Shown: positions 23,746 to 35,485, numbered from the stretch's first letter. The stretch: DNA of 64,000 nucleotides from Piezodorus guildinii (GCA_023052935.1 CM041297.1:103698063-103762062), one strand, 5' to 3'. Program-made: numbers and translations. The notes: generated from the letters alone by a model not told the origin.

Positions 23746-23892
23746 GGTTTTCTTGAGCCTTGAAACAGGAGTCTTGTTAAGGCCAGCTATGATAGCCATG
23801 AGAGAGTTGAAGTTGCCGATGTTGAAACACTCACGCGCAGTCTCGATCCAAAATTCCAAGACTTTGACACGGTATTTTTTGCTCTTCATTTG
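23746..23892 (-). CDS. RASGEF1: RasGEF1-family exon (CDC25 catalytic domain, downstream exon)
   Basis: This internal coding exon of 147 nt encodes 49 residues, starting QMKSKKYRVKVLEF and including ECFNIGNFNSLMAII and PVSRLKKT. The NIGNFNSLMAI block and the PVSRLKKTW-like end are characteristic of the CDC25/RasGEF domain of the RasGEF1 family, which promotes GDP/GTP exchange on Ras/Rap-type small GTPases in the cytoplasm. On the minus strand an acceptor (T-rich tract, ACAG) precedes CAA and a GTGAG donor follows ACC, so the exon is phase 0 at both ends. It joins in frame to the exon at 40868..40653, with at most one residue of offset against human RASGEF1 as I recall it. No later exon was found in the 23.7 kb downstream, so the next exon lies outside the window or is too short or diverged to see by eye. 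Confidence 0.88.
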
Positions 23893-24344
23893 CTGTAAAA
23901 AAAAATAATAATAATAATAAAATAAATAAATGATTTTTTTATATTTAAATTAAAGCTGTTGAATCACTTTCTTTTCTTCAACAAGCAGAAAAGAAAGATG
24001 ATGATTTAAACTATGTGATTAAGAAAATATTCGAAAATAATAAAAGATCAAATCTAGATTAAATCATTTTTTTTTTCTTAAGAAAAAGAGAAATCTGTCA
24101 AGGGATTTAGACTATACATTGAATTTTGGCCTAAGCCTCATCTTCTGACAAGCCTCAAGTCACTGCAAAGTGTCCTCCAAACTTTTTACTGTAAACTGTA
24201 AGTACACCAAATTGGCAAATAACGTCTAACTTGTTTTAGTTTGTATAAACAGAGCTAACCACCATCTTTAAACAATACATAAAAAATTAATAATAAAATT
24301 TAAATAATTAAAAGAAAAACTTTCTATTTAATTATGAAATGGCC

Positions 24345-24391
24345 AGAGTTGGCAAATCTAAAAAGAGTGCTATTACACGAAGACAGTCTTA
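24345..24391 (+). mobile_element. Mariner transposase scrap
   Basis: About 45 bp (AGAGTTGGCAAATC, GTGCTATTACACGAAGAC) match the decayed mariner at 32676-32722, at the block before the second catalytic Asp. No ends remain. Confidence 0.5.
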
Positions 24392-24679
24392 CTTAAATTC
24401 ATTAAAAACATTGACTACGAATCACCCAAAGATGGGTGGGCAGCGTAGGTAATCCTCTTCTTTTGACTAAAATTTTATTTTAATGATATTATATTTAATA
24501 TTATTTACTTTGTTTTATTACTGTATCATTTTATTTGATATATTGTTTTGTTCTAATTGTAAAATCTAATACTACTTTCATTTGTAAATTAATATAATCA
24601 TGTTATCATTTATGTATAAATGTATATATATATATAATGATCAGGACTGTATTCTGTATTCCATGAAATATAAAAAACG

Positions 24680-25155
24680 TCCACATATATTCTATCTATC
24701 TATCTGTCGGCGCTATGGTCATTGTAGGACCTTGGCCTCCTCAACGATCCTCCTCCATTCAGACCTGTCTTCGGCTGCCCTTCTCCGTGTGAGTACTGTA
24801 TGATGATATGACACCCATATGTATGATATACAGTAATGACACCCAACGACCAAAGGTTCTTTTCTACCTTCTGCAGCCAACGAAGTCCAGGGTGTCCCTC
24901 CATCATCATTTTAGGCAGTCTCCCACTTTCCATTCTCTCTACATGCCCCAGCCATCTTATTCTGGCACTCTTGATCTTGGCAACTATATCAGGTGTCTGA
25001 TACAGATTTCTAATTTCATCATTCGTCTTCATTCGCGAACGATCTCCTTCTTTGTAGGACTAAAGATTTTTCTGAAAATTTTTCTTTCCCACATCATCTA
25101 GACTTCGCTACCGTACATGACTACTGGCTGAAGGACGGTATAATCCACATATATT
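24680..25155 (-). mobile_element. LINE 3' fragment, 12-bp target-site duplication, tetranucleotide tail
   Basis: The insertion at 24692-25143 encodes on the minus strand a LINE ORF2 C-terminus (PVVMYGSEV, then LYQTPDIVAKIKSARIRWLG, HVERMESGRLPK) and ends in GATA repeats. The direct repeat TCCACATATATT lies at 24680-24691 and 25144-25155. A frameshift splits the frame near the WERKIFRKIF block, and another lies near the end. The block order is of the RTE-like type, distinct from LINE-E in sequence. Confidence 0.85.
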
Positions 25156-26945
25156 AATACTAGATAAATAAAAAAAAAATATGATTTTAATTTTTGTCGT
25201 AGGAAGCTTCATTCAATACTTGATATTTAAAATAAGCAATAAATAACTTCCTTTTTTTTTAATTTTAAATTTAAAAAAGAGAAAGTTATTGATTGCTTAT
25301 TTTAAATATGAAAAATTATGATTTTAATGTATCATTGATATGTAGACTTCGTAAAGTATTTTAAAGCTAAAAAGCACTCTCGTTTCGGGACCTGAGTGGA
25401 GCGTTAAAGAAGTCTTTGTGACAAATAAAATTTTCCAGGAAGGGTATAATGTGCTTTGAAAGATAAAATGTTATTCTTATTTTTATTTTTAACCTCACAA
25501 ACCCATACCATATTAACAAGCTTTAGGCCTAAGCTTCTAAAATTTATTCTTTCCAAGAATTCTTACCAGGAGAAAAGTGTGATTTATTTATCTAATGTAT
25601 TAAACATAATTTAATATAATTATTATGAATTTCAGCAACTGTGATTCAAAGATTGGAGTAAACGAAAGACAGCATTATGTATCAAAACATATCTTTATTT
25701 AAACATTTCACGTTTATTATATTTTAAAAGTAAAAAAAAAAAAAAACGTTTTGCATAATCAGTTTGCATGAAAACATGTTGTTTTTTAAATTTATTATAT
25801 TATTAAAATCTAAAAAAAATATTTTATTAAAAGAACGATACTAACAGAGCTGACAAAGGTATATATTTTCTCAGAATAGTAAAGCTGTTAAAATATTCTA
25901 ATGTTCATAAAAAAAAATAAAACAATAAATAAAATTAAATAAATAAATGGATAAAATAAAAACAAAATAATAATAAAATAATTAAAAAAAAAATTAATGA
26001 GAAAAAAAATATAGATAAAAAAAATAAATAAAATTTTGAATTGAAACATTACTTTTTATTTAATACTTATTTATTATTGATATGACCTTATCTTTCTTTC
26101 CAAATTCGTTCTTTTATTTATTATATGATATCTTATTCTTACTTTTTTTTAATTACTTTTTTTTTTCTTATATTAAATGACCGTAGAATTATTTTCTGGA
26201 TCGGGAGCTAATGACCTAGATGTTTTGCGCCTTAAATATAAAACAAAAACAAACAGTAACTAGAAATTGTTTTAAAATCTTGTACTTTTTAAATGGTATA
26301 CCATTGATTACTAATTATGGAGGGTATAATTTTATTAATTACTAGATGATTTGTGACGAATGTTATTTATTAAATTTTACTAATCTGACTTTAATTTTAA
26401 GATCACTATGTTGCACACTGAAACCTTTTCACATGTTCTTAACTGCTTTAGTCGAAGCGATGTATCAAGATCATCTTAAACATTCATTTTGGTTAAAATA
26501 ATTATATATATTAAATAAAATAAAATACACTTTTATGAGGAAATTATTTCCCGAATAGGAGAAGTATTTTTCCGAGATTCTCCTTTAGTTGATGTTAAAA
26601 TGTCTTCATTGTTTGTTTTCATAGCTGATTTAAGTAATAGTAATAATGCGGAACAGTCAAATAATTCAAAGTAAAAAAATTAAAGTTTCTATAGAGAAAA
26701 TATAAATAAAAAACAATATCGGGCACTTATGCCCTTTGTACTATTTCAATGAGGATAAAACCTACGTGATATTAAATATCATTTGATTCTACATTGATTT
26801 AACGAGTTCTTTTCAAAGATAATGTGTATAAAGCATGATATACACAAGAACTTCTACGAAGGGATTTAGGTGTGTCTTCTATCTTCTTTTTTTTTTTTTT
26901 TTTTTCTATTTTTCGTTTTTTTTTTACAAATGTATAAACATAACA
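25156..26945. other. AT-rich intron DNA with one long inverted repeat
   Basis: Apart from the hairpin at 25223-25309, only low-complexity A/T runs were seen. Confidence 0.5.
25223..25309. repeat. 27-bp near-perfect inverted repeat (hairpin)
   Basis: The arms at 25223-25249 and 25283-25309 are complementary with a single mismatch and enclose a 33-nt loop. AATAAGCAATAAATAACTT in the left arm pairs with AAGTTATTGATTGCTTATT in the right. It lies in the RasGEF1 intron. Confidence 0.75.
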
Positions 26946-26949
26946 TAAT

Positions 26950-27200
26950 CATCCTGGCCGAATATCAATTAGGAGGGATATAGATTGAGATCGAACAAAG
27001 AGATCTATAGTATCTAAAATTGAGGACCTCGAGATAACATTTCGAAAGCAAAGGTTGCGTTTCTACGGGCATATGGTCCAAATGAGCCAGGCAAGAGTAA
27101 ATAAGGAAATCTTTAGCAAAATATGGAAATATAAAAGTTTTTATGAATTAGTTAGGCGGATGAAGGAGGAAGTAAAAATATTCAATATCAATTGACCAAT
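26950..27200 (+). mobile_element. Decayed LINE C-terminal fragment
   Basis: The reading IEDLEITFRKQRLRFYGH, then MVQMSQARVNKEIF and WKYKSFYELVRRMKEE, matches the C-terminal -RLRFxGHxxRM- block of LINE ORF2 proteins. There are no ends or tail; it is an old remnant. Confidence 0.55.
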
Positions 27201-27264
27201 TCAATGGGGGCTGCTCAAATAGAGACCTTTACAAACAAAATTTTTCCTATTCTCGAAAAAATAC

Positions 27265-27267
<3 letters not shown>

Positions 27268-27299
<32 letters not shown>
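27268..27299. repeat. (AT)n microsatellite
   Basis: About 16 AT units. Confidence 0.95.
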
Positions 27300-27303
<4 letters not shown>

Positions 27304-28560
27304 AAGTCTGAGTATATAGAATTATGGGCTTGACAAAGTCTTGTAAAGATTTACCCAATGGTAGAAATTCTTTTTCACATTTCGATTAATTTATCAGGTC
27401 CTGAGGCCATCCTAGAAGCGTTATCAGGTATACAGAGGCTCATATGCATAAATGGAAATATAGATCTTTATAGCTTATGGTATTAGTAACAAAATAAGGA
27501 GCTTGTACCATTTTTCAAACATTTTAGATTGCAAGATGCGGGGATGATTCGATGGATATGTAGAAACCCACGATCAGCTATCTTAAATATAAATTATCAA
27601 TGCAATGCAATTAACGCTCTAGAAGTATAATTTCCAAACATTCAGGCCGTTTTCAGAGATTTAGTCATTTAGACTCGTTTTGAAAAACGATTTAACTTAA
27701 ACGTTAAACGTTAATAACTTGAATTAAAAATGTCCCCGATCGCAATACATTTCGTTGCTATATGATTCATATAGAGATAAGTAGAGTTAATATTTAGTTC
27801 CTAGCCTATAATTCTGGTTTATTATTTTTAATAATGATATTTTGTAATCGATGATTTTAACACCTCGACCTTGATAGCCAATTATTTTAAAAATCGCTGC
27901 CGATTAAAAAAAAAATAATTTAATAAAGTTATTTTCAAAGATAGAAAAAAAAAATATGTAGAGAGTTTTAGAATTACTACACTGAGATTAATTATAAAAC
28001 AGAAAAAAATGAAAAAAATAAGGAAATTTTAGCTACACATACGCCCATAACTCAGTTATTTATGAAGGTAGATAAAAATGTGTAGAGAGTTTTAGAAATC
28101 AGTAAACTGTGATAAAAAAAGAAGAAAAAAAAACATTGTTCTGTAATCAGGAATTTTTATTTTGAATTATTTCAATGAAATTAAAAAGAAAAAGATATAA
28201 TAAAGAAGCATAATACTATACTCTAGTATAAATGCAATTATCAAATTTGTTTGTTGTAGTCGGATTATTTGAATATAAGAATAGTTACAAGTATATGTAA
28301 TTCTTCTTCTAATTTCAATGAATTAGGAGTTAAACGATGCTAAAATAATGTTATTTATTTAAATTATTACAATTTGTTTGACATAAAATAATCAATTGGA
28401 TAACAAACATAATTTACAATGAACCTGCTTAAAAATAGGAATTTTTGAACAGTCTTTTGATTAATACATTTAACTAACATAACAGAGATATAACTCCCTT
28501 GGTGAAATATTCACATATGATAATGAAATCTAGAATAATAAAATTCTTGATTTTACATAA
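27300..28560. other. AT-rich intron DNA, degenerate tandem duplication
   Basis: No gene was recognised. Two related segments near 27948 and 28075 share GTAGAGAGTTTTAGAA followed by an ACTGAGAT/ACTGTGAT block, spaced by about 127 bp, suggesting an old tandem duplication. Confidence 0.5.
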
Positions 28561-28564
28561 TGTT

Positions 28565-28816
28565 TGAAAGCTAACGATTTTAGAAAAAAAATATGATATC
28601 CTACACAAAATCGTAAAAGTTAATGCAGAATGATAAAAATCCGACAAATCTAACTGATTCTCGTAGATAATAAAATACAGATTTTTCAGTAAAACACATT
28701 TTTCTATTGAAACTCATTGTAAATAATCCTTCAACCTTCTCTAACTGTATTAAGAACTTTTTTAATTTATTTTAAGATTGAAGGAAAGTGGAGGTCGAGT
28801 TTAACGCGCAACAGAG
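28565..28816. repeat. Repeat D 3' fragment (diverged)
   Basis: GAAAGCTAACGATTTTAGAA, AGTAAAACACATTTTTCTA and the end GGAAAGTGGAGGTCG line up with the last 250 bp of repeat D. Confidence 0.6.
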
Positions 28817-30033
28817 TTTTTTTAAATAAAAACTTCGATAATTAAAATTATCATTAGCCAATTTGTGTATCAATACCTACCATATTACAATAATTATAAA
28901 TTTAATTTATATCACCAAGAACTCATAAAGGATACATACATACAAGACATGTTATACATAGTATGAAGAAAAAGGAGGAAGTTGAGAGGCTAAAAGCGAT
29001 GGCTGTATTAGACGAGAAGCATGGCAACTATTTCTTTAGGCAGGTCCCTCGAAATAATTTGTTTCCCCCTTAAAAAAAATTCGCTTTCATTTCTTCACAT
29101 CCATCAGACCTCTTCCCCCAATCCCTCATGGCGCCTCTACCAATCTCGAGGTTCACTGCCTCTACATCTCGCAATAACAAAACTCTTGTGAGGCTGCCAC
29201 AAATATCTGACGATTTGAAGAAACACAAAACATGTAAAGCTATATTCAGAAGAAGTTATTATCTTTATGTCTTTGTTCATAGAATAAATGATATATTTCT
29301 CTTTTCTAAGGGTACTGTTATATGTATATTCACTACGTATACATATTTATTATTACACATTAGCTTAATTTATTTTTTTATTATTAATTTTACAGATTTT
29401 CCAATACGTATGAAGTATGTGATTTGTGTAGGCCCAAAAGAAAAAGTTTGTACGATAAATGTAATTGCATATTAATGGTATGTATGGACTATAAATGTAA
29501 TAGCGACTCTTCTGTCGTAATGGACTGGCTTTGGCTTACTTTATAACATTTAAAATCCATAATACTTTATATTATGGATTTTAAACATTTTGACAATTTC
29601 CTACAGAACGGCTTGAAATATTTTTATTTTGAAGATTATATAATTTAAATATATCCATACTCTGTTAAAACTTTCAACATCAAGCAAGGAGTAGATTCTA
29701 CTTCTTTGAGTCTACTCCGGTGATATTTTAATAGTAAATAGCTAATTAAGTCGAACAAATGACCATTATTAAACATAAATAAGGATATTTTAAGAATTTG
29801 ACAATATTGAAAGATATGATTCATTTGCTGACCGAAAATTTTGAAGATGAGGCGTATAAGCCTCGAAACGTAAGTGTTCATATTGACGAATAAATAAATG
29901 ATGTTAGAAAGAAGACTATTCCTGAAGATTTTATTTGATTATATTCTTTTAATCAATCCATAATAAAATATTTTAGTCTCATTGGTATAGTCTAATACGA
30001 CAAGAGTAGAATTAAATAAAGTTCTTTCCCTTC
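28817..30033. other. AT-rich intron DNA, no gene recognised
   Basis: A short reading near 28970-29070 (LKAMAVLDEKHGNYFFRQVP) looks protein-like but I cannot assign it. The remainder is low complexity except the motif at 29843-29870. Confidence 0.45.
29843..29870 (+). other. GAAGATG-hairpin-CGAAACG motif, copy 2
   Basis: GAAGAT is followed by a perfect 5-bp stem (GAGGC 29849-29853, loop GTATAA, GCCTC 29860-29864) and then GAAACG. It has the same layout as 123-153. Confidence 0.45.
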
Positions 30034-30493
30034 AAATTAATCATTGACAAACGATCAAAACTTTCAAAATTTATATTACCATCATTAGGCCTATTTGGAC
30101 ATATGTGATTGAGTTATGGGGACCCACCAAACCATCCAATTCTTCCCGCATTCAATCCTTTCAATCCAAAATCCTCCGAAAGATCCTAAATGCCCTTACT
30201 TTGTCACTAATAAAATAATTCATAAAGACCTAAATATCCCATTAGTCGCAGAACTAGCCCGAACTAGATATTCCTTCTTTTATTTCAAATTACCCGTCTA
30301 CTCCAACACACTCGTCCACAAACTCTCATTACCATCTATTCCTGACAATCCCCCCGAGGCGACTGAAAAGATCACTGATGAGTTTCTTCACATGCCTGTA
30401 TCACGCCCACTTGATCTATTAGCACATTTAGTTAATGTATTTTATTGTATAATACAGTTGTAAATTTCTTATAAATAAAAAAAAAATTAATCA
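30034..30493 (+). mobile_element. Jockey-B 3' fragment, 10-bp target-site duplication
   Basis: The insertion at 30044-30483 holds the ORF2 C-terminus (IIRPIWTYVIELWGPTKPSN, then a frameshift after KILRKILNA). Its terminal part lacks the RRWPRDLL block owing to a deletion and a frameshift. The 3' UTR ends AATACAGTTGTAAATTTC plus an A-rich tail. The direct repeat AAATTAATCA lies at 30034-30043 and 30484-30493. Confidence 0.8.
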
Positions 30494-30509
30494 AATACGT
30501 ATAGAAAAA

Positions 30510-30746
30510 CCAACCCATGAAGGCTCTTGGGCTCAGTACATATTAGAGATTCATACTGTTACTAATTCAACAGCCGTGCAATAGGGTGATTTGGGGCTAG
30601 GTGTGACCCCAGGAGGGTCTCCATGCCCTAGGATCGCCTCACGGCCGAAATAACTGAATAAATAATATTCTGTCACAGCCTTGATTTGAACTCAGGACCC
30701 GGAGAACTGTAGACTTGTGCTACTGGATAGACCACGCCGCTGCCCA
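30510..30746 (-). mobile_element. SINE-1 copy 3
   Basis: In minus orientation it starts GGCAGCGGCGTGGTCTA, has a decayed B box (GAGTTCAAATCA), and shares the GGGCATGGAGACCCTCC and ATATGTACTGAGCCCAAGA body blocks. It is more diverged than copy 1. Confidence 0.8.
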
Positions 30747-31169
30747 TGAAATAAAAAAGCTTTCGTACACAACGTTTCTAAAGCAGCTCAAATTCTATTT
30801 TATATTATATGCAGACGCTAAATGACCCAAATGAAAGAAAAATATAATAAAACCAAAATGGATGGTAAATCTAAAGAATAAAGTTCAAACTGCAAAGATG
30901 ACGTTTTATGATAGTCTTTATATGATTTCAAAAAAGAAGAATAAAAGATAATGCAGGGTGAAGACAAAACAGTAAACTAAAGTTAATGTCATAATTGATC
31001 TTTTCTTCCTTAATTTTTGTCTAGATGTTTCTAATTATTTATTATTACTTTTGATAGCGTATTTAAACGCATAAAGTATATTTCAAGTATAGAAAAGTAA
31101 ACGAAAGTTATTTTAAAGACGCGTATCAGAATTGCTTTACTTTACTAACTATTATTCAACACTTTGGCC

Positions 31170-31227
<58 letters not shown>

Positions 31228-32029
31228 ATAACAATACAGAAATATGTTTTCTCAGTGAAACCGATAAGGAAGTTTTTCATCATAAGCTGCAACAATAGGA
31301 TTAAGATACAGAAATATCAAGACCAGAGTCAATATTTTTACAGGAAGGAGTGGAAATATTGACTCCTAGGAGTCAGTAAAAGAAACAGATGACAGTGTAC
31401 AAAGCCTAGGCTAGTACAACACAGTGGAGATGTTTCTTTCGAGGGACAAAGAAAACGGGGACGTGAGCTCGGGAAAAGGGACTGTTTGAGAAATCACCAC
31501 GCCTCGGGAAAAATACTGCCCGCTTATGTTCTTCGCCTCTACAACTTTCTACATCTCTTTGCTATTCCCATAGCTTGTTTCAACTTAAGGATATGGCTTA
31601 TCTATTTTAAATCCTGGATTCCGAAAGCTTAATGTAAAAATATTTTAAGAAATAAAATCTGGTGTCGCAAGTTGCAATAAACGACTTTCTTTCATTTACC
31701 TCATTTTATAAAAAAAATTGAAATACTTTCAATAAGGGAGAGTTGAAAATGTTCCAATAAGTATTCGAGTTTGGATTAATACATTTATTTTATCTTCAAT
31801 AATCTAACTATATATTTGGTTTTCCTAAAAGAGATTTTTAAAATAAAATTTACTTTTCTGTTTTTTTAACTAAAAATGAATCACAAAGCCATTGTTTATT
31901 TATATGCCTTTAATCTTTATGGAATCAAGTATGTTCACAAACTTAATTCGTCTTTATTAAGGCTCAGTAGTGTAGTTTATTGCAAACCAACTTGAGTGTC
32001 GATTCTGTTCATTTTCGGCATATTATGCT
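30747..32029. other. AT-rich intron DNA, no gene recognised
   Basis: It contains a compound TA/TG microsatellite at 31172-31228. A less AT-rich part near 31370-31560 has no recognised content. Confidence 0.5.
31172..31228. repeat. (AT)n(GT)n compound microsatellite
   Basis: About 17 AT units run directly into about 11 GT units. Confidence 0.95.
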
Positions 32030-33023
32030 GTTATTTTAAAAAAAGGGAAAAACGCAGCCCAAACTGCAAGAAAGATTCGTGCCGTGTATGGCAGCGATTC
32101 AATTGCTAATAGCACGGTTCAGAAGTGGTTTTTGCAGTATAGATCAGGAGATTTAAATTTCGAAGATCAACCAGGCTGGCCAAAGTTTAACTCTTGACAT
32201 CGAGGATATCATGACGGTCTTCGTAAACAATCCACGAATAGCTGCGGAGTTATGAGCCTGCAAATTGACCGTTTTTTTGATCATCTAAAGATGGCCGGGT
32301 ACGTCTGTCGTTAAGACGTTTGGGTCCCCCATGAGCTCAGTGAAAGGAACATTATTGAAAAGATTTCATGTTGTGATTTACTGCTGAAAAAAATGTAGGG
32401 GGTCCATTTTTGAAACAAGTAGTTACTGGTGACGAAGAATGGATTCTCTACATCAACACTAGCCGAAAAAAATCTTGGGTGTTGCCTGGAACGACGCCGT
32501 TAGCAACGCCAAAGGCCGGCATGAATCCAAAAATAACCTTTTTTTTTTTTTTTGCTCACTATTTGGTGGGATTGAAAGGGACCCATTTTACATTTTGAAT
32601 TCCTTCCACAAAACCAAACTGTAAATATGGAATTTCACTGCGCCAAGTTAGATCGATTGAAGGCAGCAATTGAAGAGTTGGCAAATCGGGAAGAAGTGCT
32701 ATTCCACTAAGACAACGCTAGGCCCCATGTGTCTTTAAGGACACGGCAAATGTTATTAAGCAAATATTATTATCTATATTTTCCATTCCCTCGAAAGTTT
32801 TCTACAAGGGAATTCCTACTCTTCAGAAGATTACGTCAAAACGGACCTTTTATTGTTCTTCAGGAGTAAGGACAGTGATTTTTGGAAAATAGGAATAATG
32901 GACCTTCAAAGGCGTGGAAAACGGGTAATCGCTAACAAAAACTTTGGTAATTATTTTGTAGATTAAATAAATAAATTTTAATTGTTGTCCTAATTCTCTA
33001 CAAACTTTCCGGACAACCCAATA
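32030..33023 (+). pseudogene. Decayed mariner transposon and transposase
   Basis: Broken frames in order read NAAQTARKIRAVYGSDSIAN and STVQKWFLQYRSGDL (helix-turn-helix N-terminus), VTGDEEWILY (first catalytic Asp in TGDE), SWVLPGTTPLATPKAGM, and LDRLKAAIEELANREEVLFH followed by DNARPHVS with a disrupted second-Asp block. Stops, frameshifts and a T-run insertion near 32540 kill it. The right end CTTTCCGGACAACCCAA then TA (33005-33023) is a mariner-type terminal repeat. The left end could not be located. Mariner transposases cut and paste their element at TA sites. Confidence 0.8.
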
Positions 33024-33485
33024 AATTATCTACAACAATCATACAGTTTTGTGCGATATTCCATAGCCCTAATATCATTTAATCGCTTCGAATCTAAAAG
33101 CTGAAAGAATTAAAAATGTTAACATAAATACGATTTAATTTACAAAACCTAAATAACCTACGTTTCGTTTTAGATTTCAGGCTTTCATTTGAGCAGACTG
33201 GTGTGTCAGTTGTTTCACAAGGGACCGCTTATAATTTTCGAAAGTTAATTAATAACAATTTATTAATAACAATTTTTAATAAATAATAAAGAAACAATAT
33301 TGTTACATCTTATATCTTATTGAATATATGAAGGAAGAATAAAATACGGAGTTATAAATCCTTAACAAAGTTACCAGTGATCTGTCGAACCTCCTATGAT
33401 TTAAAACTATCTATAGGTTTATAGATACAGTTATCTATATAGTTTTAATACCACCAACAAATTTAGTTTATAAATACAAAATTTT
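33024..33485. other. AT-rich spacer
   Basis: No recognisable feature. Confidence 0.5.
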
Positions 33486-33555
33486 AAAGTTAATAATACC
33501 CTCACACTGAAACGATAATAATACAAGACTGAAACGACAAGAAACTGCTCATATA

Positions 33556-34907
33556 TCAAGATACAGGTAAAGATCTCTCAGGTTTAGACTCAGTCCACCA
33601 CGCTGGTATCCGACTTGCTACGGGTGCATTCAGAACTAGTCCTGTGAATAGTTTATGTGTGGAAGCTGGTCTTGCTCCTCTGGCTGTCAGGCGACAGCAG
33701 CTTGCATGTGGATACATCGACAAACTAAAATTTAATAAAAATAATCCTGCATGGAAACATGTTTTCCAACCCAAAACAAGATGGTTTGCAGAAAATCGAA
33801 GGTTAGCTGCCCCACTGGGAGTCAGATACAAAAGATATATAGACGAAATCCAAGACATCGAAACAACGATTTTTTGAAAATAATTTCGCTCCATGGACCT
33901 TACAATTACCTGCCATAGATCTAACGCTTCTAAAATTCAAGAAAAACACCTCAGAATTCACCTATGCAACTGAATTTCAAAACTTCAAGGACAAATATGA
34001 AAATAGGACAGATGGCTCAAAAACAGAAAATAGCGTTGGATGTTCTGTTGTAATCGAACCCAATATTGTTAAGTACAGGCTTCCACACACTGCTAGCAAC
34101 TTCACAGCAGAAAGTTACGCAATTAATTCAGCACTATACAAAATCCTACAGTGTGAAGAGGAAAAATTCGTAATATTTACGGACTCTTTATCTTTCTTAA
34201 TGGCTTTTAAAAATATTTATTCCAATGATACAGTGCTAAAGAAAGCCCGAGCCAATGCCTCGATGATAAAATGTATAAACAAAAGCGTGGTTCTTATTTG
34301 GACACCGTCGCATGTAGGGATAAAAGGCAACGAAAAAGCAGACCAAGCAGCCAAAGAAGCAGCATTATCCTGTACAGAAATCACCCCGATATTTACAAAA
34401 TTTTATATATGCGCTTATCTAAAAAAACAAGCGACAATGACATGGGCCGAGCTTTGGGAAAATACAGAAGAGTCGAATAAGTTAAGAAGTATCAAATCCG
34501 ATGTTCAACCGTGGAAGAGCGCCAACAGTGTCAACAGGCGAGAAGGTGTTGTCATGACTCGCTAATGAATCTATCTAAGCATAGGACACACGCGACTGAC
34601 CCATGGATACCTTATAGAGAAAAGCACACCTCCGAGCTGTGAGAACTGCAACCAGCGACTGACCATCTGCTACATCTTTGAGGACTGCCCACTCTACCAC
34701 AACTATTTTCAGACAGAAAAAATTCAAAGAAACCTCAAGAGGATACTAGGTGACAACACCACAATGATTAGAAAACAATAGAGTTTTTAAAAACATTTGA
34801 TTTGTTTAAAAGAATCTAATGAAATTTTTATGTAAATAGAAAAGGGCGCTAAAGATCCCAGATGTTTTGTGCCCATAAATAAAATAACCTAACCTCAAGA
34901 TACAGGT
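33556..34907 (+). mobile_element. Nested I-clade LINE fragment, 13-bp target-site duplication
   Basis: The insertion at 33569-34894 is flanked by TCAAGATACAGGT at 33556-33568 and 34895-34907 and sits inside Jockey-B coding sequence. It is 5'-truncated, holds the post-RT, RNase H and C-terminal regions of an I-type element, and ends ATAAATAAAATAACC. Its insertion therefore postdates the Jockey-B insertion. Confidence 0.85.
33580..34790 (+). pseudogene. I-clade ORF2 remnant with RNase H domain
   Basis: The segment opens with LDSVHHAGIRLATGAFRTSP and SLCVEAGLAPLAVRR, the linker that precedes RNase H in I-type LINEs. It then reads TDGSKTENSVG, FTAESYAINSAL, VIFTDSLSFL and IWTPSHVGIKGNEKADQAAK. 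All four RNase H acidic positions (D in TDGS, E in AES, D in TDS, D in EKAD) are visible. After a frameshift near 34560 it continues IGHTRLTHGYL, CENCNQRLT and FEDCPLYHNY, the usual C-terminal HHCC-like region. At least two frameshifts (near 33870 and 34560) inactivate it. RNase H would remove the RNA strand during cDNA synthesis. Confidence 0.85.
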
Positions 34908-35485
34908 TACTACAACAGGTACTAGACAAACGTTCATAACTTCCAGTATATTACAAAAGACTCATCTACATCACTATTATCAGACTTATTTGGATATATG
35001 GAATAGAGCTTTGGGGCTCAACTAAACCATCTAATGCCTCCCTAATCTAATCCTTACAATCCAAAATCCTGAATTCCCCTTATTTTGTCACAAATCAACT
35101 CCTCGAAAATGACCTAAACATCGCATTTGTTGCAGACATGGCCCGCGATAGATATGCCTCTATTTATTCTAAACTCCCTGCCCACACAAGCCCACTTGTC
35201 CGTAATTTATCTTCCTCAGGTATCCCTGATAACCCTCCAAGGCGATTGTAAAGAAGGAGGCCTCGGGACCTACTGTCTTAAAATAGTTAGTGCTACCACT
35301 GGGTAGTTCTTTCTCAAGACATTTTCATGATTTTTCTTCATACTGCATATTTACTCATTGTGTTGCTTAATACAGTTGTAAATTACAATAAATATATTTT
35401 TTAAAAAGTTAATAATGTTCGCTATTATTTATTTCAATCTTTTCGTTTTAATATGTGTTTTTTTTTTGTTTTTGTTTTTTATCCT

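Larger units (their letters stand above)
33486..35416 (+). mobile_element. Jockey-B 3' fragment split by a nested I-clade LINE, 12-bp target-site duplication
   Basis: The outer element (33498-35404) resumes after the nested insertion with LLQQVLDKRS, YKRLIYITII, WIYGIELWGSTKPSN, NSPYFVTNQ and a terminal block carrying one stop (RRL-stop-RRRPRDLL). The 3' UTR has a TGTGT/ATACA hairpin (G-U wobble) near 35363-35378 and ACAATAAA. AAAGTTAATAAT lies at 33486-33497 and 35405-35416. The outer copy reads across the nested insertion at TCAAGATACAGGT. Confidence 0.8.

Noticed and set aside
25378..25420. Third copy of the GAAGATG/CGAAACG motif on the minus strand
   Set aside because: CCCGAAACGAG is present, but the upstream GAAGATG block and stem are missing.
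29128..29475. 115-codon open frame as a gene
   Set aside because: No recognisable domain, biased composition and no splice context.
34881..34900. TAACCTAACC at the I-clade LINE end as telomeric repeat (CCTAA)n
   Set aside because: There are only two units, explained by the element tail plus the start of the target duplication.
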